64,000 bases of DNA from Alistipes sp. CAG:435 (GTDB lineage Bacteria; Bacteroidota; Bacteroidia; Bacteroidales; UBA932), in NCBI GenBank assembly GCA_000433355.1, contig FR893161.1:10098-74097 (forward strand), read 5' to 3'. Below the pieces are notes generated by a model. The model did not search any database, was not told the origin of the DNA, and saw only the letters and a program-made list of their open reading frames with translations. Made by a program: the position numbers and the translations under genes. Shown one piece after another: positions 29,643 to 38,334 of this stretch (positions within the stretch are counted from its first letter, which is position 1; the number at the start of each line of letters is the position of its first letter).

Positions 29643-32207
29643 TTACAAAACACGCATCTTGGCGTACTTGAGCAGGAGAAGTTTCTCGCCGTAGTGGTCA
29701 AATGTGATCTTGGCCTTGAGGTCGGGGGCGTCACCGGTGATCTCAAGGATCTTGCCTTGGCCGAAGCGGTTGTGCTCAATCCGTTGGCCGACCTTGAAAT
29801 CGGTCATCGGGGCTGGAACGAAATCGGTGTCGGAAATCTTAGGGGGCAGCGGACGGTTTCTCAAGGCCTCGATCTTGGAGGCGGTGTCGGAGAGCCTTGG
29901 AGCGGAGGCTGGCTTACGCTCGTACCTGACGCTGCCGGAAGAACCGTAGGAATTGCCGCCGCCCATTCCGTACTTGTTTGCGGGACGGTTTTCACCTCCG
30001 AACCGGCCAGAGGAACCGTTGCCATAAGCACCAGAAGAGCGTCCGGAACCGTATGAACCACCCGGAAAACGCCCGGAGCCGCTTCCGGAGCCATTCCCGG
30101 AACCGAATCCTCGTGAGCCGAACCCACCGAAATCCTCGAAATCCAGAGAATCATCATCCGAGAAATTATCGTTCCTAAGAGGGTTGGCGATGTATTTGGT
30201 GTCGATCTCCTTGATGAAACGGCTCGGGGAATTGGACTCGTGCTTGCCGTTGCGCATCCTGGTGTTGGCGAACGAAAGGCAGACGGCCTTCTTCGCCCTT
30301 GTGATGGCCACATAGAACAGACGACGCTCCTCCTCTATCTCGGCGGGAGAAATAAGCATCCCGCCAGACGGGAATATGTTCTCCTCCAAACCGGCCACGA
30401 AAACGTACGGAAACTCCAGACCTTTCGCTGAGTGCACGGTCATCAGGGCTATCTTGTTGTTCGTGTCCTCCTCGTCCTCGACATCCACGTTGGACAGCAG
30501 GGAAATATTCTCCAGGAACGCCCCCAAAGTGAAAACAGGATATTCAACCTCGGAATCATCCTCGGCCTCACCTTCCGCCAGAAGGTCGCGGAAATAGCTT
30601 TCCCTCTGCTCCTCAATGAAATGGGTGACGCTGTTGATGAGTTCCTCGACATTGGAAGCCCTTGACTGAGCCTCGATCGACGGGTCGTTCTTAAAGAATG
30701 CGTACAGCCCGCAGGCGTTGGAAATCCCGAGAGCCAACTCGTCAGCGTTGGTGGTGGCCTCTTTGGCGGCGAACCCGTTGATCATCTCACAGAAAGAGCG
30801 TATCTTCGCCACGGCCGCCGGCTTGAGACCGTAGTCCGCGAACTTCTCTGAACATGCCGCCTTGAACAGCGAGCATTTCAGGTCGAACGCCATAGCTGCC
30901 AATGCGTTGAGCGATGTGTCACCGATTCCTCTTGCCGGAGTGTTCACAATCCTCTTGAACGACTCGTCATCGTTGACATTCACGACCAGCTTCAGGTACG
31001 CCATCATATCCTTGACCTCGGCCCTGTCGAAGAACGAGTTGCCGGAGTAGATCATATACGGCAGGTTTCTCTTCCTCAAAGCCTCCTCCAAGGCTCTTGA
31101 CTGGGAATTGGTTCTGTAAAGGATCGCGAAATCCTGGTACTTGGCGTGGTCGGACTGCATCCTTTCCACAATCTCCGAGGCGATGGTGATTGCCTCGTCC
31201 TGCTCGGACCAGCTCTTCAGAAGGCGGATCTTCTCGCCCTCCTCACCAACGGCGACACAGGTTTTTGGAATCCTGTTCTCGTTCTTGGCTATCAATGAGT
31301 TGGCGGCGTTCACGATGTTCGCCGTCGAGCGGTAATTCCTCTCCAGGCGGAATATCCGGCACTCTGGGTAATCTTTCTTGAAATTAAGAATATTCTCGAT
31401 CTTCGCTCCTCGGAAAGCGTAGATGGACTGCGAGTCGTCACCCACAACGCAGAGGTTGCGGTGCTTCTTCGTCAACTTCTTCAGGATCAGATACTGGGCG
31501 AAGTTCGTGTCCTGGTACTCATCCACAAGATAGTAGTCGAACCGGGACGCGATCGCATCCTTGGCCTCGGGAAAATCCCGAAGCAATATATTCATATTCA
31601 GTAATATGTCATCGAAGTCCATCACCCCCGAGTTCTTGCACTTCTCGGCGTAGCGGGAGTAGATGTCGCATATTCTTGGCTTCCGGGCGTGCGTGTCGTT
31701 GATGATCGCCTGCTGGTTGTTCCGGTAGGCGGTGGCTGTGATGAGGTTGTTCTTGGCCATTGATATTCTTGACAGCACATCCTTCGGCTTGTAAACCTTT
31801 TCGTCCAGCCCAAGCTCCTTTATGCAGGCCTTTATGCCGCTCACCGAATCGCTGGTGTCGTAGATGGTGAAAGTGGAAGGGTAGCCGAGCAAGGCGGCAT
31901 ATTCCCTTAGAAATCTTATGAATATGGAGTGGAAGGTTCCCATAAAGAGCCTTCTGGCCTTCCGATCTCCGACCATCACGGCGATCCTTTCCTTCATCTC
32001 CGTGGCGGCCTTCTTCGTGAAGGTCAGGGCCATAATCCGTGCCGGATCGCACCCCCTCTCCAGAATGTAGGCGATCCTGCTCGTCAACACCCTTGTCTTA
32101 CCAGATCCCGCACCAGCCACAATCAGCACCGGTCCGTCCACACTGCCGACCGCCTTCTTCTGCTCAGCGTTCAGCCCTTCAAAAATAGCGCTTTCGTACT
32201 TTTCCAT
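29643..32207 (-). CDS. pcrA: UvrD/PcrA-type ATP-dependent DNA helicase
   Basis: An 854-residue superfamily 1A helicase. Walker A is GAGSGKTRVL, motif II is VDEYQDTN, motif III is VVGDDSQSIYAFRGA, and motifs V/VI are VHSAKGLEFPYVFV and LFYVAITRAKK. Residues about 680-800 form a Gly/Ser/Arg-rich linker, and the C-terminal 60 residues (VGQRIEHNRFGQGKI) form the Tudor-like RNA-polymerase-binding domain. It acts in repair and in clearing replication blocks. I start at ATG 32207; a GTG at 32216 is also in frame. The disordered linker is longer than usual. Confidence 0.92.
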   Translation of the reverse strand: MEKYESAIFEGLNAEQKKAVGSVDGPVLIVAGAGSGKTRVLTSRIAYILERGCDPARIMALTFTKKAATEMKERIAVMVGDRKARRLFMGTFHSIFIRFLREYAALLGYPSTFTIYDTSDSVSGIKACIKELGLDEKVYKPKDVLSRISMAKNNLITATAYRNNQQAIINDTHARKPRICDIYSRYAEKCKNSGVMDFDDILLNMNILLRDFPEAKDAIASRFDYYLVDEYQDTNFAQYLILKKLTKKHRNLCVVGDDSQSIYAFRGAKIENILNFKKDYPECRIFRLERNYRSTANIVNAANSLIAKNENRIPKTCVAVGEEGEKIRLLKSWSEQDEAITIASEIVERMQSDHAKYQDFAILYRTNSQSRALEEALRKRNLPYMIYSGNSFFDRAEVKDMMAYLKLVVNVNDDESFKRIVNTPARGIGDTSLNALAAMAFDLKCSLFKAACSEKFADYGLKPAAVAKIRSFCEMINGFAAKEATTNADELALGISNACGLYAFFKNDPSIEAQSRASNVEELINSVTHFIEEQRESYFRDLLAEGEAEDDSEVEYPVFTLGAFLENISLLSNVDVEDEEDTNNKIALMTVHSAKGLEFPYVFVAGLEENIFPSGGMLISPAEIEEERRLFYVAITRAKKAVCLSFANTRMRNGKHESNSPSRFIKEIDTKYIANPLRNDNFSDDDSLDFEDFGGFGSRGFGSGNGSGSGSGRFPGGSYGSGRSSGAYGNGSSGRFGGENRPANKYGMGGGNSYGSSGSVRYERKPASAPRLSDTASKIEALRNRPLPPKISDTDFVPAPMTDFKVGQRIEHNRFGQGKILEITGDAPDLKAKITFDHYGEKLLLLKYAKMRVL

Positions 32208-32279
32208 ATCAGGCACGAAATTACGGAAATTTTCCCAATACTGAGTAAAGAATATATTGGTGGTTATATTCCGTTTTTT

Positions 32280-34550
32280 CTACCCGTTAAGCAGCTCGCT
32301 TACCTCAGCCGGATTCAATGCCCATTCATAAGTGTAGATTTCATCAGCCTCATCGGCGGACTCAACCCGTCTCAGGTTCTGTCCTTTGGCTTTCATATCA
32401 AGAAGCTCACCGATCGAGATCTTCTCTTCCAGTCGATGCAGGATCGCTTCAATCGATTCGCTGTCAGCGTTGTGGATAATCTGGGATGTGAACGCCATCT
32501 CAAGCCAGACGATTTCACGCTTCGCGACATCAAGAACGCCGAACACCAGTCCCTTGGACAAATTTCCTTCGCTGATGCGGACCAAGTGCTGGACACACGA
32601 AGGATCATACGCCACACCTTTTCTCTTAGAGATTTTCATTGGATACGCAGAATCCATCCAGCCAACGACGAGGTTGGGTGTTAGTGAACCGCAAGAGTAG
32701 GCATTGCAAGTGAAAGTCACATACTTAGCGCCTTCCGCCTCTAATTCCGGGAGAGAAAGTTCTATATATTCAGCGGTGCCGACCATTTCCGGAATCTCAC
32801 GAATATCACCGGAGTGCTTTGCTCCAGGGCAAGTCAGGTTTCCGAAGTAGCAGTAGTCGGTCTTCCCATCCGGCAAAGCTATCCGGCAGCTCAAATCCAT
32901 ATCGAGGGGCTGGGAATGCAAACCTTTCCCCCACTGAAGGAACAAGCGTACGGTTTCTCCCTCTACAGGAAAGCGAGTGCCCATCAAGGCGCAGGAGGTG
33001 TCCTGAACGGTTGACGTACGGTCGCCGACGCTTACTGGTATTCTGTAAAGGGCCGGATCAATGAATATGGACTTCGCCTCGGTTTTCTTTGAGGCGAAAC
33101 GACGTTCCATAGAGGACTTGTAGATTTCATTGACACCCTTGATCATCTCTTTTCTGGCCTCTTCATCGTATAGGGTAAGCAGCTTGTTGGCCTCGATACG
33201 GTGGGTAACACCAGTGATCGGGTGTGCGACACGCGCTCCCTTAACATCAAAATATGTCTCGGCGGCATTGCCTAATGACAGCAGCAGTCGCGCCGGAAGC
33301 CTGTCTGCCACTTCGTTGAAAGCGGCCAATGCCTTGTCGCTGCCAAACCTAAGCATAGTGGCAAACAGGCAACGGGCAAATAAGCCAGGTCGCTCCTTGA
33401 GTAATTCAAGAGTCTTGTTGGCGTCATTCTCGGAACGCGCCTTGTCAACACGACCCTGCCAAGTGGAATATTCCTGCTTGTAGAATACGTCAAGGATGTC
33501 GGCAAGATGTTCCATACCCTCCTTGCGGGAGTATTCACCCAGACGGAGGGCACGGATCATACGTACCCACATACCGCGTTTCGGATTCATATTCTCTGCC
33601 GCATGCATTGCTGTCATTGGAATGGCGTTCATCCATTTGGCTACGCGGAGACAGGTCTTGCGATCATATTTAAGCATCAGTTTCAGCTTCATATCCTTGG
33701 CTGCGTCCTTACCCTTGTCAAGCGGCCCCCACATATGATAGTACATCTTTCGGGCGTGGGCTACAAGGGTCTTCGGCTCGATGATCTGAATATGTCCGGT
33801 CTTCTCATACCAAAGATAACGAAGGATGTCAGCAGGGGTCTTCAGAAACGCGGAAGCCTCATCCGCTTTTCCCTGCTCCACCAAAGTCTTGGTGACAAGC
33901 ATAGCGGTTTCCTTCATTGAAATGTTTGCGTCTGTAGGTAGAGGGTACTGGCCCAGAAGCGACTTCAGGGAATCGCTCTGCGTCGCATCCAACGGGGTTG
34001 CGGAAGACAGAAGGGAGGCAAAGACATTTCTAATGTCAGCATCTGTAAACAGCCTGAGTTCTTTCAACTTGCTGCCCTGACCTTTATAAACAAAGTCCGC
34101 TGTCTCGAACGGTGTCCCGCAGAATGGACAGCCATTGTAACGCTCTAACGGGAATGTTCCGTTTGGTATAAAGTGGCCACATTTCAGGGTTGTTCCCTTG
34201 AATCCTGCCGCTTTCCCTCCAAAAATATTTGTGATACAGGTGAGAAGGTGATCCGCGCGAGATTCTCCTGTGGGTACGTCCCACCCCTTGACAAGAGAGG
34301 CCCAGTTCAGATTGACTCCCATCACATCATTGATGCACTCGGTGATTTCCGCGAGCGTATCCGCGGAAACCGCGTTAAGTGCGTGGAGCAGTTCCTCGCT
34401 CACACTGAAACCGTTCTCCTTCAATCGCGCCACGAACGCCATCACTGGAATTGTAGCCTCGGAATTCTTGTTGATGTCCTCGCGGTTGATGTCGAGGAAC
34501 ACCGCATGATAGCGCAAAGCGACTTTTGTCAAGGTCTTATTCATAGCCAT
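32280..34550 (-). CDS. TerD-fold protein of the MXAN_6230/SCO0854 type
   Basis: A 756-residue protein. After a helical start, residues about 122-146 form a Cys/His zinc site (C124, H126, C141, C144, from LKCGHF and CPFCGTPF). The middle 400 residues are helical repeats with ERPGLFARCLF. The C-terminal part is TerD-like: LDMDLSCRIALPDGK, AKHSGDIREIP, EYIELSLPELEAEGAKYVTF. This layout matches the MXAN_6230/SCO0854 RING-domain family, which is linked to Ter-type stress systems; the biochemical role is unknown. No other ter gene is in the window. Its leader contains a promoter, a tRNA-like element and several hairpins (34571-34943). Confidence 0.7.
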   Translation of the reverse strand: MAMNKTLTKVALRYHAVFLDINREDINKNSEATIPVMAFVARLKENGFSVSEELLHALNAVSADTLAEITECINDVMGVNLNWASLVKGWDVPTGESRADHLLTCITNIFGGKAAGFKGTTLKCGHFIPNGTFPLERYNGCPFCGTPFETADFVYKGQGSKLKELRLFTDADIRNVFASLLSSATPLDATQSDSLKSLLGQYPLPTDANISMKETAMLVTKTLVEQGKADEASAFLKTPADILRYLWYEKTGHIQIIEPKTLVAHARKMYYHMWGPLDKGKDAAKDMKLKLMLKYDRKTCLRVAKWMNAIPMTAMHAAENMNPKRGMWVRMIRALRLGEYSRKEGMEHLADILDVFYKQEYSTWQGRVDKARSENDANKTLELLKERPGLFARCLFATMLRFGSDKALAAFNEVADRLPARLLLSLGNAAETYFDVKGARVAHPITGVTHRIEANKLLTLYDEEARKEMIKGVNEIYKSSMERRFASKKTEAKSIFIDPALYRIPVSVGDRTSTVQDTSCALMGTRFPVEGETVRLFLQWGKGLHSQPLDMDLSCRIALPDGKTDYCYFGNLTCPGAKHSGDIREIPEMVGTAEYIELSLPELEAEGAKYVTFTCNAYSCGSLTPNLVVGWMDSAYPMKISKRKGVAYDPSCVQHLVRISEGNLSKGLVFGVLDVAKREIVWLEMAFTSQIIHNADSESIEAILHRLEEKISIGELLDMKAKGQNLRRVESADEADEIYTYEWALNPAEVSELLNG

Positions 34551-34570
34551 AATAAATTAAAAAGGTAATT

Positions 34571-34765
34571 GAGAAGCTGTCCTCCTGGTTGTTAGCCAGG
34601 CAATAAGTGTCTGATGCCATAGAAGTAAGCTTCTCTTTGACCTTGTTGGTAGCAGGGCTACCGGATCTAATATTAATATGAGGAAATTGAATAGCTGATG
34701 AAGTCTCTTAATTCCGCTATGGAATTAAGATGAAAGAATCAGGAAGTAAGCCATCCTTGGTCCTC
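34571..34765 (-). ncRNA. Structured leader of the TerD-like gene
   Basis: Between the tRNA-like element and the gene, the minus strand holds, in order: a possible 16-codon reading frame from ATG 34765, a perfect hairpin CTTAATTCC/GGAATTAAG (34707-34729), GGTAGC-CCT-GCTACC (34648-34662), CAAGGTCAAA with GCTTACTTC (34616-34646), and CCTGG-CTAACAA-CCAGG (34584-34600). The last hairpin is enclosed by an 8-bp stem GAGAAGCT/AGCTTCTC (34628-34635 with 34571-34578). The order hairpin, CAAGGTCAAA, GCTTACT, then a 5-bp/7-nt hairpin repeats that of the tRNA-like element upstream, so this may be a decayed second copy. Confidence 0.5.
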
Positions 34766-34774
34766 ATAAAGTTG

Positions 34775-34866
34775 TGCCGCGGGCTGGACTCGAACCAGCA
34801 GTAACCATTGATCGTAGTAAGCAGGCATTTTGACCTTGGCAGGTAATGAAGCTGCTAAACCGCGGC
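34775..34866 (-). ncRNA. tRNA-like element (92 nt, no clear anticodon)
   Basis: On the minus strand, acceptor arms GCCGCGG and CCGCGGC pair perfectly and a perfect T arm GCTGG-TTCGAGT-CCAGC adjoins the 3' arm, as in a tRNA. A short D-like hairpin GCAG/CTGC follows the 5' arm. The length fits a class II tRNA, but the D loop lacks GG and no 5-bp stem with a 7-base loop and U33 can be drawn for an anticodon. The best candidate loop, around GGTCAAAATGCC, pairs poorly. It may be a tRNA mimic, a decayed tRNA-Leu/Ser, or a regulatory RNA in the leader of the TerD-like gene. Confidence 0.55.
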
Positions 34867-34935
34867 GTGAAAAGTCTTATGACGATGAGCCCGTCAGCTC
34901 AGTACATCGATGCGATTCCTTTCGGATTGCGGATG

Positions 34936-34943
34936 CAAAATTA
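34936..34943 (-). promoter_or_regulatory. -7 promoter element for the tRNA-like/TerD-like transcript
   Basis: On the minus strand TAATTTTG matches TAnnTTTG, about 70 bases before the tRNA-like element and about 390 bases before the TerD-like gene. The -33 match is weak. Confidence 0.5.
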
Positions 34944-35082
34944 TACGCGAAGTACGCAACCTTTTTGCGTAGTGATGAAAAAATTAAATGAATATCGCGT
35001 TTTTTATGTTCCGCTGCCTTCCAAATAAATACCGTCGTTGGACAGTCGAAGATATGATGGACGCTTATAGCGATGCTCTCTG

Positions 35083-35364
35083 TCGGAGTTGACCAACTTT
35101 TGCCTTATAGTGTTTATGCTTAAGCAATTGTGACTTAATAACACTTCAATGCAATAGCTTTCTACACCCGACGCTAATCAGGAATGTTTCCTCTTGTCGA
35201 TTTCGTTGCGAATTTACGAAACTCATTCAGCCCAAAGCCTTTTATAAGCATATAGAAGGCTCATTGTCGTGAAAATCTTGTGCCTTTGACCTTGATTTTT
35301 CAGTCCGGTCCGGCATCTGTGGGCATAGGTACGTTGTGTGGCTGAAAGCATTTTGTAAAATCTT
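35083..35364. repeat. Diverged long repeat, copy A
   Basis: Two blocks match 63491-63866. The first starts TCGGAGTTGACCAAC and contains CTTATAGTG and ATGCTTAA. The second runs from AATCAGGAATGTT through TGCGAATTTACGAAAC, CAGCCCAAAGCCT, GTGAAAATCTTG, CTGTGGGCATAGG and GTGGCTGAAAGCATTTTG. Identity is roughly 75-80% by eye. No long reading frame is shared, because indels break the frame. It looks like a decayed mobile element or a structured non-coding repeat. Confidence 0.7.
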
Positions 35365-35502
35365 AACATTAACAAACACAGTTACCTCAGTGAGTTTGTT
35401 TCTGCCCGCAGTCGTCCGGACGTTGGTTCGATATGGAAGAAGATATTCAACAGGCTATAACTACCAATTATGAAAGTAAGTCAACAGTCCCTTTTTATAT
35501 GT

Positions 35503-35823
35503 CTACCAATTATTGATATTGTCCTTAGGAAGATGCTCTATACTAGCTGTATCCTTCAAACCAGATGGGGCTTTTGCGATTACAGGAGTCAGATTCACGA
35601 ACAATACGCTATCATATGTCGTGTTACCTTCTCCATTGTTAATTACGAGTTTGCACACACGGCGAATGGTCGAACCAAAATATTGTTCTTCGGGGTCTGT
35701 TTGACCTCCAGGATTAACCCCTACGACCAAGATGGTATTTTGGGGCGTTTTCGACTTGGATAACTCAAGAGAATAACGATATTTGTCTTTCTTCCAATCA
35801 TTGGCAAGACAATTAAGTGTCAT
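35503..35823 (-). pseudogene. Truncated DUF1643-like gene
   Basis: The 106 residues match the start of DUF1643 proteins (YRYSLELSK, VGVNPGGQTD, STIRRVCKLV, VLFVNLTPVIAKAPSGL). Usual members are about 140-170 residues, so the C-terminal third is missing. The coding is AT-rich compared with neighbours, and repeat copy A begins about 140 bases past the stop. It looks like a recently acquired gene cut off at its 3' end; a short functional version cannot be excluded. Confidence 0.6.
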
Positions 35824-35880
35824 ATTACATTCAAAATTTATTGGTTCTTTCGCTTTGACTGTATTATATAAAATAGAAAA

Positions 35881-35979
35881 AGGGAAAGCTTAGTACATCG
35901 CACCGCTACGACCTCCTACCCTTGCTGCCTTCCGACCCTGGGGGAATTCAGAGGGAGCTGGTCGTGTACGACTTTCCCT
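35881..35979 (-). ncRNA. ffs: Signal recognition particle RNA (4.5S type)
   Basis: On the minus strand the conserved SRP domain IV is clear: CAGGGTCGGAAGGCAGCAAG and GGTAGGAGG, with the GGAA tetraloop. The ends AGGGAAAG and CTTTCCCT pair to close the hairpin. It binds Ffh for co-translational targeting to the membrane. It is small and lacks the Alu domain. Confidence 0.9.
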
Positions 35980-35984
35980 GACTG

Positions 35985-36016
35985 CAAATATACTACTTTT
36001 CGTTGAAACTGTCAAA
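35985..36016 (-). promoter_or_regulatory. Promoter of the SRP RNA
   Basis: On the minus strand TATATTTG at 35985-35992 has TTTG 20 bases upstream at 36013-36016, inside the 3' end of cdd. The predicted start falls on the first base of the SRP RNA. Confidence 0.7.
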
Positions 36017-36475
36017 AATGAACGGCAGTATGTCGTCAACTTTGTCAAATTTCCACGTTTTTTTCGTTCCGTACATTATTATGCTCATCGGACGGCCGGC
36101 CAAAGTCTGGTACTCGGCCATCACCTGACGGCAGGCACCGCAGGGTGAGCAAGGGGTGTCGCTCAGTGTGCCGTTGAAGCCTCCTACAATGGCGAGGGAA
36201 AGCATAGCCTTGCCCGGATTGTTGGCGCTGGCGGCGAACATTGCTGTCCTCTCGGCGCAAAGTCCGGAAGGATAGGCGGCGTTCTCCTGATTGGCCCCTT
36301 TCACTATCGTTCCGTCTTCCAGCCGAAGCGCGGCACCGACATTGAATGTGGAATATGGGGCGTAGGAACCCTTCTGCGCCTCGATGGCAGCCTTCACGAG
36401 TTCGATGTCTTGAGGTTCCATCTCATCGATGGAGGAATATTCAGTATAGTTGATGTCCAGTTTTACTGTCTTCAT
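35993..36475 (-). CDS. cdd: Cytidine deaminase
   Basis: A 160-residue enzyme that converts cytidine and deoxycytidine to uridine forms. It has the zinc site CAERTA (Cys with the catalytic Glu) and PCSPCGACRQV. The substrate loop includes YAPYSTFNVGAAL. Length fits the homotetrameric type. Its ATG lies in a GAATATG hexamer, with a TAACTTTG promoter element upstream. Confidence 0.93.
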   Translation of the reverse strand: MKTVKLDINYTEYSSIDEMEPQDIELVKAAIEAQKGSYAPYSTFNVGAALRLEDGTIVKGANQENAAYPSGLCAERTAMFAASANNPGKAMLSLAIVGGFNGTLSDTPCSPCGACRQVMAEYQTLAGRPMSIIMYGTKKTWKFDKVDDILPFIFDSFNEK

Positions 36476-36502
36476 ATTCAGTGGTCTTTATACACAAGTT
36501 TT

Positions 36503-36510
36503 CAAAGTTA
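36503..36510 (-). promoter_or_regulatory. -7 promoter element of cdd
   Basis: On the minus strand TAACTTTG matches TAnnTTTG about 28 bases upstream of the cdd start. Confidence 0.55.
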
Positions 36511-36722
36511 GCAAAAATTGTGCATATTCAAGCATTTGAGTAAATTTGTAGGCCCTTATCGCACGAAGCCTCTTCACCGCCTGCGGTGAAAGCAAGTCCC
36601 TTCCCCGAGGGAAGGGATTTAGGGTTGGGGTAACGTAAAGTGATTTTCAGTGGGCAGTCACTTGGAACGTAAGATACATTTAATAGGACGTAATCGCCTA
36701 TAAGCGAGAGAAAAAGTAAGTT

Positions 36723-38333
36723 ATGAAAATCTGCGTTGGTCTTTCGGGAGGTGTTGACTCCAGTGTCGCCGCTCTGCTGTTGAAGCAGCAGGGGTATGAC
36801 GTGTTCGCTATGTTTATGCAGAACTGGCACGACGCGGACGCGACGCTGCACGGCGACTGTGAATGGGAGGAGGACCGTTTCGTGGCGGAATTGGTCGCCC
36901 GCAAGATCGGCATCCCTTTCTACTTCGTGGACCTTTCCAAGGAGTACCGCCAGCGGGTGGTGGACTATATGTTCAATGAATATTCCGCCGGCCGCACCCC
37001 AAACCCGGATGTTCTCTGCAACCGCGAGATCAAGTTCGACGCTTTCCTCAAGGCCGCCCGGAAGCTGGGTGCGGATATGGTCGCGACAGGGCATTATTGC
37101 CGCCGGGCTCCACTGTTGGACGCTGACGGGAAGCAGGTTGTGATTGAGGGGGTGCCTCAATGGAGGATTCTAGAAGGCGTGGATCCGAACAAGGACCAGA
37201 GCTACTTCCTCTGCCAGCTCACGCAGGAGCAGCTCGGCAAGGCGCTCTTCCCTATCGGCCACCTTACCAAGCCTGAGGTGCGCCAGATAGCTCATCTGGC
37301 GGATCTTCCTTCCGCCGACAAGAAAGATTCCCAGGGAATATGCTTCGTCGGGAAGGTGGATCTCCCGACATTCCTTCAGCAGAAACTCAAGCCCGCGGAG
37401 GGCGACGTGGTGGAGGTTTTCGATGCCTACTACGCTCAAAGCGAGCAATATCGGTTCATCCACGACACCCTCGCCTCGCTCCTCAAGACTCCAGGCGAGC
37501 CAATGATGATCACTGAATATACCTCCGAGGATTCCGGCGGGAAGTCGTTCAACAACCGCCGGGTCACTGACAGTAACAGTCCGGCCACTGAGCCTGTCGA
37601 AGTGGCCAAATCTACAGGAAAGGCCGATTGGAGTGAAAGTGGCCCCGCACCTTCCGCGCTTCGCGCTCCATCCCGTCTCGCCTGCGGCGAGCCACCAGTT
37701 CACGAGGCCACGGGCGGCCACGGGTGCGGAACCACATCCACTCCAACCGGAGGGTTATCGCACCGGAATGACTTCGATGTGGAAAAAATCGCCAGGTTAA
37801 GCGATGAGGAACTGATGAGGTTGTCAGAACCGATACGGTACGATGACATCAAGTTCGAGACGGAGACCTACCGGGCTGGGAAAAAGCACATCAAGAAGAC
37901 ACGATACAAGGAGAATCCGTTCGGAAAGATTGCCGGACGGCACGACGGGGCGCAGTTCTACACGATCGGGCAACGCAAAGGTCTCAACATCGGAGGACAT
38001 AAGGACTCCATCTTTGTGATTGCCACGGACGTTCCGCGAAACATCATATACGTCGGCGAGGGGCACACTCACAAGGGGCTGTCACGCAGTTGTTTACGGA
38101 TCGAGTCCCAAGATATTCATTGGATCAGGACAGACCTTGCGATGGCAGACGGCGAAATCCGCCGCTACCGGGTCCGCATCCGTTACCGCCAACCACTTCA
38201 GGACGCGTTCCTGATCAAGAGGCCGAACGGCATATTCATCCTCTTCGACATCCCGCAACGCGGCATTTCCAACGGCCAGTTCGCCGCCTGGTACTCAGCC
38301 GATGACGAGATGCTCGGCTCCGGGGTTTATTAG
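36723..38333 (+). CDS. mnmA: tRNA-specific 2-thiouridylase with a large insertion
   Basis: MnmA places sulfur at U34 of tRNA-Lys, -Glu and -Gln. The PP-loop GLSGGVDSSVA, the catalytic C99 in DVLCNREIKF, GHYC, DQSYFL and the second catalytic Cys in SQGICFVGK are all present. At 536 residues it is about 150 longer than usual. The extra sequence lies near residues 232-400, between the second Cys region and the beta-barrel (QFYTIGQRKGLNIGGH). Part of it is encoded by repeats (37572-37600 and about 37645-37735) that read through in frame. It ends one base before the convergent flavoprotein gene. Confidence 0.92.
   Translation: MKICVGLSGGVDSSVAALLLKQQGYDVFAMFMQNWHDADATLHGDCEWEEDRFVAELVARKIGIPFYFVDLSKEYRQRVVDYMFNEYSAGRTPNPDVLCNREIKFDAFLKAARKLGADMVATGHYCRRAPLLDADGKQVVIEGVPQWRILEGVDPNKDQSYFLCQLTQEQLGKALFPIGHLTKPEVRQIAHLADLPSADKKDSQGICFVGKVDLPTFLQQKLKPAEGDVVEVFDAYYAQSEQYRFIHDTLASLLKTPGEPMMITEYTSEDSGGKSFNNRRVTDSNSPATEPVEVAKSTGKADWSESGPAPSALRAPSRLACGEPPVHEATGGHGCGTTSTPTGGLSHRNDFDVEKIARLSDEELMRLSEPIRYDDIKFETETYRAGKKHIKKTRYKENPFGKIAGRHDGAQFYTIGQRKGLNIGGHKDSIFVIATDVPRNIIYVGEGHTHKGLSRSCLRIESQDIHWIRTDLAMADGEIRRYRVRIRYRQPLQDAFLIKRPNGIFILFDIPQRGISNGQFAAWYSADDEMLGSGVY
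37572..37735 (+). repeat. In-frame repeat insertion inside mnmA
   Basis: GGCCACTGAGCCTGTCGAAG followed by TGGCC is a copy of the palindromic repeat whose arms (GGCCACT/AGTGGCC) differ from the 53287 copy in a complementary way. It is followed by a second low-complexity stretch with small palindromes (GCGCTTCGCGC, CGCCTGCGGCG). The frame stays open and encodes a Ser/Pro/Gly-rich segment. Confidence 0.65.
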
Positions 38334-38334
38334 C

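Noticed and set aside
35503..35823. Truncated DUF1643-like gene as an intact short toxin
   Set aside because: The sequence follows the family start closely and simply stops short, next to a repeat; truncation is more likely.
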